64,000 nucleotides of DNA from Sipunculus nudus (GCA_026874595.1 CM049318.1:36665956-36729955), one strand, 5' to 3'; counted from the stretch's first letter, positions 10,481 to 25,100 are shown. A program made the numbers and translations. Notes: generated by a model not told the origin, from the sequence alone.

Positions 10481-13024
10481 GCAAGCCAGCTAAGGATAAA
10501 ATTATGTGGGACTGGGGCCATACCGATAGAATTGTTCTACAGACTCTGGGAATAAAATAAGGGGCCAGTAGACAAATTTTGTTTTTTTTTCTAATTTACC
10601 AGCTGACACCCAATGGAAGGAATTTTGCAAGCTGACAGGGTATAAATAAATTTTGTTTCAGTTCATGAAATGGTGCTTATAAACAACACAAATTAGTAAA
10701 TTTTCCATAGCTTAATTGTTTGAAGGATCTGTTGCAGAGACACAAATAAGCAATTTTATCAAAATCTCTCATCTTTATTTGCATAAAGTAAATTGACAAG
10801 TGAAAAAAAGGAGAATAAAACTGTAGAATAGTTAAATATTTTTGTGTGGCCTAAGGTGCATGTTTAGTACTGTAAATTTTATTATATCAAATCTGATATC
10901 TCTGGAAGTCTACAGAGGCTTATCAGATACAAGTGCTGCCCTCTAGGCCAGAACAAAAGAATAAACCAGATGTAACATGTATATGAAATCATCGTGTCAA
11001 CCTACCTTTTGAAAAAGAATTTATGTGATTTCTGGCTTCCTCTGTGTATATATATGAATGATCTAAAGGTAATTTTGTTTGTGAAAACTTCTTATTATGC
11101 CTTTGTGAAGGATGTATGAACTTGTTTATCAACCTAATGTTTGTATACACAGCAATGCCGACAAGTGGAAAAAACAGGTAACCTAAGGTGATAGATTGCA
11201 TATATGCTGAGGCAGAAAGGTTACTTGTTGCAAAATGCCATTTGCAAAGCTCTGGCTTATCTGACTTGCTGCCAGATGCCCTTGTTGATCTTGTTTTATT
11301 TTGATAGGCCCCCACATGTTGTTAACACATTGATATAAACAAAACAAGCAGCCTGTGTGCAGTGATATCCATGTTTTCTGGCCTTTTTTTATAAAAGCTC
11401 TAAGGGATTAACTTTAGTTTATAAAGGTCAGATAGGTGTTTAAGGTGTTAAGGTGTTTCATACATATAGACAGATGCATCTCACACATACTGCTTACATG
11501 AATTACCTGGAATGCCACCTTAACAGCTGTGGTCATTATGATTTGGCAATGGTCAGAGCATTTAAGTCAAATTTCTCACATTTAATACATACTTTCACCA
11601 CTTTATTAATATAGTTCTGTATATATGCAACATATTCTACTTGACAGGCATTGTTATATATGTTTTATAATTATGTCAATATATTTGCTTAGATACAACA
11701 GAGATGTATGCTTTTTTTCTTTATATTTTATTATGTGCTTTTTTTAACTGACAAAAAAAGGTTATATTTCTTATTTAGTATAAAGTTGCCACAATTTGTT
11801 TCTTACATAAATCTGTTGGTTATACATGACAGGCAATGTTATACATGTTTTATAATTATGTCAATATATTTGCTTAGATGCAACACAGATGTATGCATTT
11901 ATATGCTTTAGTTTTTCTTTTTCTTTATAAAGGTGCTTTTGATAACTGAGATTTAAGTTTATATTTCTTATCTAGTATCTAGTATGTAGTTGCCACAATT
12001 TGTTTCTTACATAAATCTATCAGTTAGTTATTCATCACTTAATTGGTGGAGTTAACCAAAGCGACCTGATGATCATTTACTCCCGAGTAAATGTCATTTC
12101 TGTAAAATTAGTAAAAGTAATCTAAACAGATATTTCCATGTTAATGAAAAAATCAACAGCATCATGTTATACAGCCTATATACATGTACGCTTACAGACT
12201 ATATTAAAATATGTTACTGATTATCCATAAATAAATTTTAATAATTATACATTTGTGTGTATTTTATATTTTGTCACACATAGTAACTACTATGCGCTAC
12301 CATAGTAAATCCCTGCACCCCTTTACTTATTCATAAACAAAAGTATCACATCATGTAAATTTATTTGCCTTTATTATATGTATTTTATATAGGTAGAAAA
12401 TTTTGGACATGAATACTTAATATCTATTAAACAAATGTGGACTTGAGATCTTGTTACTATGACAACACTTTATATTGGTAGACTAGAATTAATTCACAGG
12501 AAGGATTCCTGACTGTTATTTTTTTAACAAGTATATTGTATACTTATATGAAAGTGGAATGATCCTTCAGTTAACTGTAAATGTTACAGTCCATCTCATT
12601 GTTTCATTGCTACTGTTGAAAACAGCTCTGAATCTTAACATCAGGCTATGAGCAGGGAATTATAACACAAAATAAGACTTGTGAACTCACAAACCAAACT
12701 GAACATCTGTCTCCAAGGTAATGAGTCAGTTCCTGTATATTGTACAAGTTGGCTGCCATCCAGTAATCCATGCGGAAAACAATGAAAATATTTGCATCCT
12801 GATAGAGCCTTACAGTGTGGTACTTGATGCAAGATGTAAGGGCACTCTGACGCTAGTACACTCTCTATTGTAAAAGGGCCAAAATATCAGGGACCCAGAG
12901 AACACATTGATATAATTAAAACCTTCATGTGTATATGTCTTATATTAACCGATCCTGTCATTGCATCCAAAAATGCCATATGTATTACAAATAGTTAAAT
13001 AGTTCAACTTTTAAAATTACTTAC
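10481..13024. other. AT-rich DNA between innexin and GPR89 exon 5
   Basis: No exon of GPR89 or another gene was recognised on either strand. If GPR89 continues leftwards this is intron. It includes a two-copy tandem duplication at about 11646-12030. Confidence 0.6.
11646..12030. repeat. Two-copy tandem duplication, about 185-bp unit
   Basis: The stretch GGCATTGTTATATATGTTTTATAATTATGTCAATATATTTGCTTAGAT... is repeated from about 11830 with few changes, through GTTGCCACAATTTGTTTCTTACATAAATCT in both units. Confidence 0.85.
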
Positions 13025-13135
13025 CATGTTTGGGACTCAGGATTGGGAAGGGGTCACCAAGTTTCCAGAAGAAATACAGAAACACAAACCACGCCCCACA
13101 TGCCAGACTTCCTCTTACAATCCTCTTCTGAGAAA
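13025..13135 (-). CDS. GPR89: GPR89 exon 5
   Basis: 111 nt. The acceptor TTGCAG is followed by TT, which completes a Val codon; the exon then reads SQKRIVRG...FLYFFWKLGDPFPILSPKH and leaves one G before the donor GTAAGTAATT. The KLGDPFPILSPKH block is near-identical to vertebrate GPHR. It is the leftmost GPR89 exon found. Confidence 0.97.
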
Positions 13136-16100
13136 CTGCAATAATAATTTGGGCAATAATTATTAATTTGAGTTGGGTTACATTAAATATTATCAGGGAA
13201 TTAATTAAATGTTCAAATTTACAGCTTAAAAAAGATATCTTATCTGGGTATACATAATTTGTATATTAAAAATGTGAACACATAAAAAAGAATAGGAGAG
13301 GACAAAATAAACTAGAAATCTGCATTCTAAGAAATGCAAGCCTCCACCAAGTGTTTGCATTCACTTATTCTTCCCACATTCCTTGGTTCATCTAGGCATA
13401 AGTGACTGTACATTTGTGAATATTCAAGGATGGTGATCCTGAATCCTTATCATGTGTCAGATCCACACCAATATCTAATCAATTCTTCCTTGGCCAACAC
13501 CTGAAAGTTCCTGAAAATTTTATGAGATTCTATTCATTATTGCGTGAGTTATGTCGTGAACTAACACCCACACAAACACACACATGAATGGAAAGAACAC
13601 ATAGCCTCTTGGCAAAAGCAATAAATGGCCAAATGAACAAACAGCACCATTACTGAAAGTCAGCTGAGCTGTCAGAAGAACTTAAAGCTAAAACAATTTG
13701 GGACATTCAACATATGGAAAAAAGGGAGGAGTTTTTGGTGAGATCTCAGATGTTGTTCATGCACAACTGTAGGGCTGAAAGGAGTACTCGAGTCCGGGTA
13801 ATACTTACCGAGTACTCGAGACCAACATTTGGACTCGAGTACTCTTGTATGTACATGCATATATGTACTGCAAATTTTAGGACAGTCTGTAGGATTATTT
13901 ATCCAATGTCGTAGCCTGGCGTAAGGTTCTAAACATATGCTAGTCAAATTAACTGAGGTCTTGTTATGACATATATCTATTCCTTCGTTGCGATAAAGTT
14001 AAGCCGTCACTCAGTCAAATTTATGCATATTTTGCATCGATAATCAGATGTTCGTTTTATTTTCACAGCGTTGCCATGGTAACGAGTACTTGAGTCCGAG
14101 TCGGGTAATGCCTATCGGGTACTCGAGTCCAAAATTTTGTACCCGAGTCCGAGTCGGGTAATGCCTATCGGGTACTCCAGTCCAAAATTTTGTACCCGTT
14201 TCAGCCCTACACAACTGTGCCTAAACGTGTTGTTTGCATTTTTTTTTTAATCCCTATAGATGCATGGGTACAATAATTTCATAGATGGTCAACAGGTGGC
14301 ATCAGCGGTCACATATTTGTAACAGAATGTCATTTTCTATGAACCTAAAGGAACTGAGGAAGTATTAATGCATTACAGGGACATTCAGTCTTGGCACTCT
14401 CTTAGTATTTGCTAAATCAGAAATATGGATCTGATCCAAAGGACCACCTGGCTTGTTAAATGAAACCTTATCTTAGCTTATCATAGCTGCACTTTGTCTA
14501 TTTGACAGGCTTTGGAATTCTGAAGTGTTTGAGTTTTTCAACTCTTTTGAATAGTGTTCATGCTAGGTGTTAACCTTTCTGCTGCTTTACTGAAATCCAA
14601 GAAAAATTTTAAATCAAATTAATGAAGAAGAATGTCAAATTCAATGGATTTTTCTTGACTTTTCAATTTATCTTTTTTTTATTTTATTTAGGAAAGTCTT
14701 CAAACTGCCAATATTAGAACAATGATGCTCATTACTAGGCTTATAAAGGTTCATCAGTGCAATGATAAGTAATGATACAAAGCCAAATACTGTATTGGTT
14801 CCATTAGATTTACCTGTATCAATATGTTGATAATATATGCCCACTCAAAAGAAAGTCTGACACTTAGCTAGTGACCTCCAGCATTTAATAATTTAGACAG
14901 TAGCCCAAAAAGTGAAAGAAGAAACATCATTGGCCAGAAATCAGTTAAAGTTGCATCTGATTGGCTAATCCCCGCAAGAAACAAACCAACCAAACAGGTT
15001 GTCCTTTATTCCTAACAATTGGAGGGAATACATGCAGGATAGTGAACTTAAACAGAGAAGAGCAATGATTTGAAATCTGAACTCTTATACTACTTGTATG
15101 TATCATCAATAAATGAATACACACGAACAGGAATGAAAGCATATCCTCCTGGCGTAGGCAGTATTTATCTTATACTTCACTCATGATATGATAGTACCGT
15201 ATCATGAGTGAAGTATTGTGATAAATATTGCCCCTGCAAGGAGGGTATGCATCCATCCCTGTCTGTGTTTTATTTCACAATATAACTCGCGCAATCGTGA
15301 ACATAATCCACTGAAATTTTCAGAGCACCTCGGAAATGGGCCAATTAAGAATTGGTTAGATTTTGGTGTGGGTCGGATTCATGATCCAGATCCAGGAAGG
15401 ACTACCAAAAAATATTCACAACTGTGTAGCCACATATGCACAATTGAACATTGGAATATGGTCCAAATAAGTGAATGCAAACACTTGTTTTGGGAACTTG
15501 TATACCAATGAACCTGGGAATATGGGCCAAGAAGTGAATGAAAACAAGGGTTTCTTAGTACTCAACATTTAGGACACCCACATGGTGGAGGCCTGCATTC
15601 CTGAGAATGCATATTTCTAATTGTATCATGAGATGATGTATCATTACAGCCTTACTCATTAGCAGATATTATGGCCATCCTTACCTAGAGGTATGTTGCT
15701 GAAGATGAAATACGCGATGTAGAATGGAAGCACAACTATCACCATAAAAAGTGTTGCATATAGGCCCAGCTTCCAGTGAAAGTATCTTGAGCTGAAATAC
15801 AAACAGTCATACATATCAATAAGAAGAATGAACGACATGTATTTCAACAGGATGTATTAGAAATTACACTCTGAAGGTGTAAGCAATGTACCATGCGTGA
15901 TTGTGGAAAACCCCATAAGGTTCAAACCTAGTTCAATTGTTAACAATTGTTTTCAAGGATTTTACATTATACAGGCTAGTTTAAAATATAATGCCTTTGC
16001 AAATCAGTTGAAACAGGTAAAGAACCTGAGTTAACCTTAGTTAAAACTGGGTAAACTATGTCTGCTGCTGGAGTTGTAATAGTAACTTATCTAAAAGCTA

Positions 16101-19100
16101 AATACTGAGTTATTAAGATATCATTTTGTCAAAAATTCCTAGAACTTAAACCAATCCAAAAGTCATTAAAATTCATACTACAAATTAGACCCCATAAAGT
16201 ATACATTATTTTACACCTGGAACAGTGATCTTTCTGATGATATACACATTTTTAACTTTTCACATGATTTTGTAACATTTTTTTTTAATTAAACAAGGCC
16301 TACAGGCCTAATGCGAACCTGTGCATATGGATATACACCAGGTATAACGCTTCAATGCTGAACCACTACCTTTCATATATATGAACAATGCAAGTACTAA
16401 ACATTTTGAACAAGAAACACAAATACACAAATATCACTGCTGAAATTCTGGCATGGATGCACACAACACAAAAATAATTGTGGGTGGCACCACCAGTCTT
16501 GTATACGACAAAACTATTTGACATGTACAAATATGCCCAATTTCAAGACTGATATATAAAATTCTTCCGTAGAATTAAGCAGGCAAATACACTTTGCAAA
16601 AGTCATTGTAGATGGCGACACCTGTCTTGTGAACGAGAAAGCCATTAAAGACACATAGACAGGTCAGAATATCAGGCCAATACATCAAACTTACCTTGAG
16701 TCTGATGCACAGGGCTGACCAGGCTTAGGTGAGAAAGGCTGTTGCCCCGAGTGTACTGTGACAAATTACTGGCTCAGGCTACTGCACTGAGTGAACTCTT
16801 GACCTGCACCTGGCTAGACTGAGTGAACTTTTGACCTGTACCTGGCTGCACTGAGTGAACTCTTGACATGTTGCATCATCTGACACAGTTGGCAGTCTGC
16901 CAAAGCTATAAATAAATCCAGGCTGACCTTTTGCCTATTGCCAAATCTGAAATAGTAGCCACACAATTGCATAAGCTCACAGATTGGCTCCATATGCAGC
17001 CCTGAGGGGCATGACACCCATGAGGTGATCACATGATACTCATGAGGTGATCACATGCTACCCATGAAATGATCACATGCTGCCCATGAGGTGATCACAT
17101 GCCTTGTGCTTGGCTGCACTGATTGAAATGTTGACCTATATTTGGCTGCACTGAATGAACTCTTGATCTGTTGCCAAATCTGAAACAGTTGGCAGTTTCT
17201 CAACCTATTAAAGAAACATACAAAATCTTGGCCTGTTATGTAACTCTGCTAAAATTTATCCAACACAAACCATTTGAACAAACTTGAGAGGGCTCGCCTC
17301 TGGGATCATTTCTGTAAAATATTGAACAATTTGGCTGGACTGTTTACAAGAAGAAGACTTTTAAAAGTTTTTTCAGCTTTTTCCTTGTAAAATCTAAGTA
17401 AATGCAGATAGCAACTAGATGTATCGGAACGACACGAATGCCCCCGCCTGGGGCAAATTAGAAACATTTGTAAAATTTTGAAAAATTTTTTAAGTTCAGG
17501 AGGTGTTGTATGGTCAAAAGTAGGTCAACAAGGGCAAAATGCAAACTCGATCTGTAACTGGTCATTATCTGCCCACACACCAAAAATCAGGCCAATATCT
17601 GCAGGTATTGCGAAGAAAAGTCTGTACAAGTGTATTTGTCATGAAAATTTATATTTAACATGAAATTTTCTATGTTCAGGAGCCGTAAAACAATCAAAAG
17701 TAGGTCAACTAGGATGAAACACGAACTCTATCTGTAACTGGTCATTATCTGCCTACACACCAAAAATCAGGCCAATATCTGCAGGCATTGCGAAAAAAAG
17801 TCTGTACATGTGTATTTGTCATGAAATTTCTATTTTTCATGAAATTTTTTAAGTTTAGGAGCCGTAAAACGGTCAAAAGTAGGTCAACCAGGACAAAACG
17901 CGAACTCGATCTGAAACTGGTCTATATCTGCCAACACACCAAAAATCAGGCCAATATCTGCAGGCATTGCGAAAAAAAAGTCCGTACAACTGTTTGATTT
18001 CAGAAGGACGGAAGGACGGAATGACGGACATGGGTAAAACTATATGCCCCAGCCACTTTGTGGCGGGGGCATAAAAATAAGCTGAATCCATCAACATTTG
18101 ATATGTGACAGATAATTGCATAACATTTAGGGATGAAAGCTCCTGCTATTCCTGAGAAATTATGAGTTAGTGTACAGATGATATGTAATATCATAAATCT
18201 ACATTTTTTAAAAGCTTTTAAAAAACATTCTTGTCAATATTAACCATAGATAACCTGAAATCTAAATGTCTAGAGGCATGATGTAATGGATGCTGATAAA
18301 CTGGTGCTAGGCTAGATGTACCTGCTTCACACAACTAACATATTTGGTAAAACGACTCAATTCAATCTTTATAATTCAGTCAAAATTCATTTTTTGGAAC
18401 CATAAAAGACAATTGTTATAAGAATGATTCAGGGAATTATTCTTGCAAAATATTAATCAAACTGGTCTCACTACCATCATCAGTTGAAAAACGTTTTGTA
18501 GGTTTATAAATCATATGGGAAAATACAGCAAAATGGCAAAGTTCAGCTTCCCATAACTCAGCCAAAAATCACTGAATCAAAACCATTTGAACAAACTTGA
18601 ATTATCAACATCTAAGGATATATAATGTGTGAGATTTAAGAATTTGGCCCAGTGGTTTTTGAGAAGAAGATTTTTGTAGCCACTTAGCTAACATGGGCTG
18701 TTATGGCATATGACTAATTTCAGCTTCCCATAACTCAGCCAAAAGTCACTGAACTGAGACCATTTGAACAAACTTGAACTATCAACATCTAAGGATAATC
18801 AATGTGTGAAATTTAAGAATTTGGCCCAGTGGTTTTTGAGAAGAAGATTTGTGTAGCCACTTAGCTAACATGGGCTGTTATGGCATATGACTAAATTCAG
18901 CTTCCCATAACTTAGCCAAAAGTCACTGAACTGAGACCATTTGAACAAACTTGAATTATCAACATCTAAGGATAATTAATGTGTGAGATTTAAGAATTTG
19001 GCCCAGTGGTTTTTGAGAAGAAGATTTTTGTAGCCACTTAGCTAAAATGGGCTGTTATGGCATATGACTAAATTCAGCTTCCCATAACTTAGCCAAAAGT

Positions 19101-22100
19101 CACTGAACTGAGACCATTTGAACAAACTTCAGAAAGCACTACCCTTGGATCATTTCTGTGCAATATTAAACAATTTGGCCATTTCGTTTCAGAGAAGAAG
19201 TTATTTGTAGCTGTCAGTATGATACGGGCACTGACGACCCCTGTACAAAAAAAGCCAATGCAGGTGGCGCCACCAATACCTCAATTTCAGATATGACTCA
19301 TGTGACCAACATTGGCATAAAATTTGGTGATGATAGCTCAAGCCATTTCTGAGATTGTAATTTTAGTATGCTTTTTTGGACAGATGACTAAGTTCAACTG
19401 CCTGTAACTTGGCCAAAAATCACCGAACTTAAACCATTCGAACAAACTTGAGAGAGATTGTTCCAGGAATCATTTCTTAAAAATATTGGACAATTTGGCT
19501 GAACAAATTCCGAGAAGAAGATTTTTTAAGCTTTTTTAGCTTTTTCCCTATAAAATCTAAGAAAATGCAGTTAGTCAAAAAATAAGCAAAATCCAATAGT
19601 TTTTTGATGACTAATTTTATGCATGAAATTTTGTGATGCTAATTCTTGCCGTTTTCAAGATAGTACGGGTTAACGTACAGACGACGGACGACGGACACCG
19701 GACGATGCCACACCATCGCATAAGCTCACAGGTTCGCTAAAAATAATATTCTATGCACCCATTTATAGTAAGCCAGTATTAGTAGCCCTATAACCAAACT
19801 CCATGACAATATCTCAAAAAGGTTAGAGTTTTGTTTTTCCATTATCATGTTTCAATATACCATTAACCTGATATTTTAAATTTGATTACATAAAAACTTT
19901 CTTTAATTTTCTTTTTTTTTTATTTCTTTTTTTTTCAACAAGAAAGATACAATAATGATACTTTCAATGACAAATGATATCTGACTTTCAAATATTCCTT
20001 TATATTCAATTATATCATGTTTAGAGTATTTGGTCATTGAAAAACAAAGAGAAATAAATTCTGACTCTGGGCAGTCAGAGCACAATAACATTCTAACTTG
20101 CCTTATAAGAACTTTCACTTTTCCTACACAAATCAGTGATCACAGCCATGAATAAAAAGTGTGTTCCAAATGAATATGTTGCATGTTAAAAAATATGTTT
20201 AGACAATGCACAGGTTAAAATGGATTTATTTGTTAATATTTCTCTTGAGTATTTGCACAGATAATTCCAAGATAAATGCCATCACAAACAATCAGTGGAA
20301 GACCCCCCCCCCCCTTCCTCCAAATCCCTTCTCCCCACCCCAACCCCATCCCACCCTACAGACACCCCCAACTGAGCGATAATGGGGAAATCAGCTTGGA
20401 AATAAGGACAAGGTCACAAAGTGCAAATCTGTTACTTAGGACTAATATTGTGCCTAAAGTTAAGCAGGTAAGTTACCGGTAAAAGAAAAAGAAAAACATT
20501 TGAAATCAATGGTTTTGCATTTGCTGGGGGGGGGGGGGGAGGGCACAAAAAAAGTTAACTCAAAAGTCAAAAATGAGTATAGTAATTCACTCATCAACCT
20601 ATATTAGACTCACCTACTTATGCGGGGGGGGAGGCTTTAAAAAGATAATTTTAGATAAAGTGGTATTGCCAATATTGATACAAAGGTTGGGTTGGGGATG
20701 TCCCTATCTGTATCACATACAGCTGATACTTATGTGCATGGCTGACAATGTTCCAAGACCAGTTTGATAAAAGAAGTCTTTATTCACAGCAAAGAGATTT
20801 GGGGTAATTTCTGCTGAGGCCTGCAGGGCCTGGCTAGAGATGGTCCATCTCTCTCTGCACTACAGTTTTGATAGAGAGCTGTCACGTGACATATGAGTCA
20901 CACATATCGATTGTTCTGCATTCCTCATAAAAGCTATTTCTTATTGGATGACCCACAATAGGTCACAATTAGGTCAAAGTTGGAAGTGTACCTTAAAACA
21001 TATTTGATAGGTCCAAAGTTCTCTGGTAAATCCCAAGTCTGACTTGACATACATCAAGTTACAGACTGAACTCAATCTAAAGATTATTTCTCGAGTGGCA
21101 TAAACATGATCTGCTGATCTCATCATATAGACCAATTTAAAGCTAATTTGCGAGAGTACAGTAAGGCTCTACAAACATACTGAATTACCATTAGATACTT
21201 GGTCGTCTGAGGACCATTCTTTGGCTCTGTCTGAAAATCAGGCCTTATACATCCTGATACATATTGATCGAAATGTTTCTGTCACTCCATGTATTTTAAG
21301 TTTGAGTTTAATTACCAATATTTAAAGTTACCGTTTCATAACAATATGACTTCATTTCTCACAGAAAGGAAAATGGCAAACTAAAAATTCAGGCCTTGAG
21401 TTCAGGTTTATTTGGGCCGGTTGCCCTACAACCATTATCTAGAAGTTTGACCTTTAATGTTGAGACCTGGCAGCATATTAACTTATGGTGAACCTATACT
21501 TACTCGGCACTGAGGAACCCCAGGATCTCAAATATGATGAGTTCAAACATGGTACATGAAAGGGCAAAGGTCACGGAAAATACCAGCAGCACAACGCGGT
21601 GATGAACCTACAAAATAACCAGAGATTTATCACACACAAAAATAACCTTCCTGTTTAAAATCATCAAGCAGCACTACCATAATACAACAACGTCCTCTTG
21701 TCTTACCCTGAGATAAACCAGTTTAGCCAAAAGTTATATTTTTGATTCCAAGTTTGTCAGGCACGTTCATTCTTTAATTTAAATTTCACAGCTCATTTGC
21801 AACCAACAAAAAAATTACCAGGTGACTTGCCAGGGTTTTAGCTATAATATTTGAATGAATGAAGAAGAAATAGATGGAGCCCGAGGTGCACTGTGGATAC
21901 GGTCGAAAAACAACAGCCAGCTCCCTCTGAAACATGAAAGTGGTTAGATATGGTGTTTAAAGTGTTTTTTTACCAAAATAAGGAATAATTTGAAAAGATA
22001 GAGCTGAGATAGTTACTTTGAACAATTGCATTGCCTAAAACTTCACAAAATTCCAGTATTTTTAAATATATAGATAAATTTGGAATAAAAAAGGTACAAC

Positions 22101-25100
22101 TCCATCATACTTTACTGTTAAACATCAAAATTTACAAGTAACTGATGAGAGATTAAATATCACAAATTAATGACTGTTTATATCAACAGAAAACTTAGTG
22201 TCAAAAACAGTAGTCCTGGTTAGCATAGGTATTAAAGAAGATAAATCTAGTTGGGTAAAGATTTACTAACATACAAAGCTGTCACAAAAAGCTTCAGATC
22301 TAACAAATAATCCCTTCACCCAAGCTCTTTGGGCCCCAGGTGCTCAACGGGCCAAATAATGCATGGGTGTGGTATATCTGTGCATCGGACACAAGTAATC
22401 TGTTGTTTACACACACAGCAGCACCTTCCGATCAGCTATGTTAAGGCTCATACAAACACTAAAGTAGCCATTGAACATGATGAGGTATTTAACCAAAGCC
22501 ACTTATCCTGTTGCCAAACCAGGTTAATATGAAAATAGCATTCAGGGTGAACTGTCATGACTTATATTTCAGATACAAGGTTTACAAGAGGATATAAACT
22601 TAATTAGATGAAAAAACAAGGGACCCAAGGGTCATGACGCTCAGCTGCCAAGCATGACCTGCGACATCATGGACTGAGATTCACAACTTCCAGTCAAATT
22701 TTGAAGAACCAATTTGCCAATTTGTTGAAATTTTCTACAACAACAGAAATATATATCACCTGTCTGGTTAAAACACAGTGAATTGATGGTCTGAGGAAAA
22801 TGTATGATTGTTAAGGTATCCAGAACTATTCCCATAGCTTACTTGATACCTGTCAGTCTCAAAAGGAACACCACAAAGGGCAAATATAAGATCAAAATAT
22901 ATAGCAAAAAATCAAGGAAATCCATGCAAGAATTATTGAGAAACAGGTGCTTCTGTATGAATTGTTATTCAATACAAGCCAACTGTACTGCACTTTCATA
23001 TATGATGATAATATTTATTAAGAAATAATAATTTGACCCAATCCTTTGCAAGATTACATTAATATATGTCTGACTGCCTTCACTTTAACAGTTCTTTAGA
23101 TAATATGATCAAAAGGAATTTAAAGATGGTTGCCTGGTGGCCATTTTGGACTTCTGACAGGTCTGAAATCACACAACAACCATTCTCTAAATCGGACCAA
23201 AAATTGAAGGAAAATTACTGAAACTGCACTGACAAAAGGTTTCTAAGGTGGCTAACTGGCAGACATAATGGATTTCTGACAAGTCTGTAATTTGATATCA
23301 CACATTCTCCAATAAGAGACCAAACTTGGGACAAATTCTCCAAATGATGTTACAGTAATGAATGTCCAAAACAATTCAAAAGGCATGTTCAGGTGCTCAT
23401 ATCAGATTTACAGATATGCAAATGTAAAAGTGTAGGTCCAATATTTTTTATTATCACTCTGCTTTTCAATGAGGTCAGCAGGGTTGGTAAACTGCAAAAC
23501 CTGAAAGAAAAGAAATGCAGAAAGCATGACTAAGAGTCTTGTGATAAAATAAAGCCATCCTAAATCAAGTACACATCCACATATTATGAGAACAAACACT
23601 TGCTTTTATTATTTGTGGTGATTTATATAAAAATATTCAGAAATCTAGGAAACTAAGTTTATTGCTATGATTCCATAAAATAAACTGCCAAATGTTTCCA
23701 TCATCTTATAAATCAGTAGCTAAACCTTAATTCTATACTCTCATAGTGTTAATGCCTGGCTGAAGAGTTCCAACAACAGTGTTTTGTTATGCAGTAACGA
23801 GGTACTTATCACTCAGCCTTATCACTTAATAGCCTGATACAAAAGGGAGTCATATGTCACCAGTGTCACTCACAATTACAGCGATAGGGTGAGATGTACC
23901 AGCTGGAGTGCAAGCTTATATATACAAGAAAAATAGAGATGGTCTACAAAATACGTTGACCTGACCTATGACCTTGGCCTTTTGCCCACATATCAACTGG
24001 ATTCTTTCTAAATGATGGGTAACTACTAACCACTTACATCTGGCTGGGTGTAATAACTTGGCAACCAATGAATGAATAACTTAGACCTGCAACCTTTAAC
24101 CTCCTGACCAGCTGACCTCAAAATCAATTAGTTATTTCTTCATGAAAAAAGACCCATAAATATGAAGTTTGAATCACATTGAGTGATGCATAGATGTGGC
24201 ATATGTGAAAGACTGAAGGTTTGGGTTGAACAATTTCACTTGAAATATGTTCACAAGCATTTAGAACAATATTGTGACCTTGACCTTTGGAACTCAACAT
24301 CAATAGGCTTCTTTCCCTATTGGTAGGTAAGCCATATATGACAGATGGAAAGTATAGATTGAAAAGTTTGCCTGAAAATTACTCCACGCAAGAGGAGGGT
24401 GCTGTGAACTTGACCTTTGACCTCAAAATCAACAGGTCTTTTCCCCTGTTTGCAGAGAAGCGATATCAGTGCTGAAAGGTTTGGAATGAAAGGTCTAGCT
24501 TGAAATGTGTCCAAAACCTTTTCAAATAAGTGGATCCTGTGACCCTGACCTTTGACCTTGTGACCTCAACATCTATAGGATTCTTCTCCCACTTAGTAGG
24601 TGAGCTATATGTGAAAGATCAAAGAATTGGGATGAAAGGTTTGGCTTAAAAGGCAACCACAGGCTTTTCAAAGAAGTTGGTTCTAAGACCTTGACCTTTG
24701 ACCTTGTGACCTCAAAATAATTATGGTTCTTCCCCTGTTGGTAGGTGAGCTGTATGTGAAAGATGGAAGGTTTGGGATGAAAATTTTGGCTAAAAGAATT
24801 ATTTCTGGGGGATGCAAACACACCCCATAACTTCGAGAATATAGGTCGCAGTGACCTAAGATCAGGTTTGCAAGGAGATCTTTTTAGAACCTCAAAGACT
24901 GCATAGGGTTCATGGCCCTAGCCCCTAAGGTTACGATTTGTGCCCTGCTAACGGACGGACGGACGGCTGGCCGGACAGACAGGCGGAAGGACGATGGACA
25001 AAGACTGATCGCTATAGCCCAGCATGACTGAAAGTCAGCTGAGCTAAAAAACATGCATGTGATGGGTTCAGCTGATTTTAAGACAACTAGAGAATGTTTC

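Larger units (their letters stand above)
13136..15684 (-). other. GPR89 intron 4 with E-family, hAT MITE and hairpin repeats
   Basis: Holds a family E repeat, a 440-bp hAT-type MITE and an inverted pair of E copies. No other exon was seen. Confidence 0.85.
17225..19745 (+). repeat. Interspersed repeat family C, copy 2 (interrupted)
   Basis: Left part 17225-17410 and right part 18076-19745 together follow the order of the copy at 2940-4055: GTAAAATCTAAGTAAATGCAG breaks off and resumes at CATCAACATTTGATATGTGA. It contains a four-unit tandem array (18547, 18724, 18901 and 19078; about 177 bp each). The end is GTTAACGTACAGACGACGG...GCATAAGCTCACAGGTTCGCTAAAA. Confidence 0.8.
15792..21503 (-). other. 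GPR89 intron 3, 5.7 kb, mostly repeats
   Basis: Holds family N (about 16290-17215), a family C copy (about 17225-19745) interrupted by family A, C/G homopolymer tracts near 20300 and 20525, and otherwise unassigned AT-rich DNA. No exon was seen. Confidence 0.85.

Noticed and set aside
10989-11315. 108-codon minus-strand frame as a possible further GPR89 exon
   Set aside because: Its residues do not match any part of GPHR and it lacks a phase-compatible acceptor.
18547-19140. CRISPR-like array
   Set aside because: Units are 177 bp contiguous tandem repeats without spacers, in an animal intron.
24317-24821. Paired frames resembling frames at 63478-63982
   Set aside because: The two sites are copies of one repeat in opposite orientation, so matching peptides show DNA identity, not a conserved protein.
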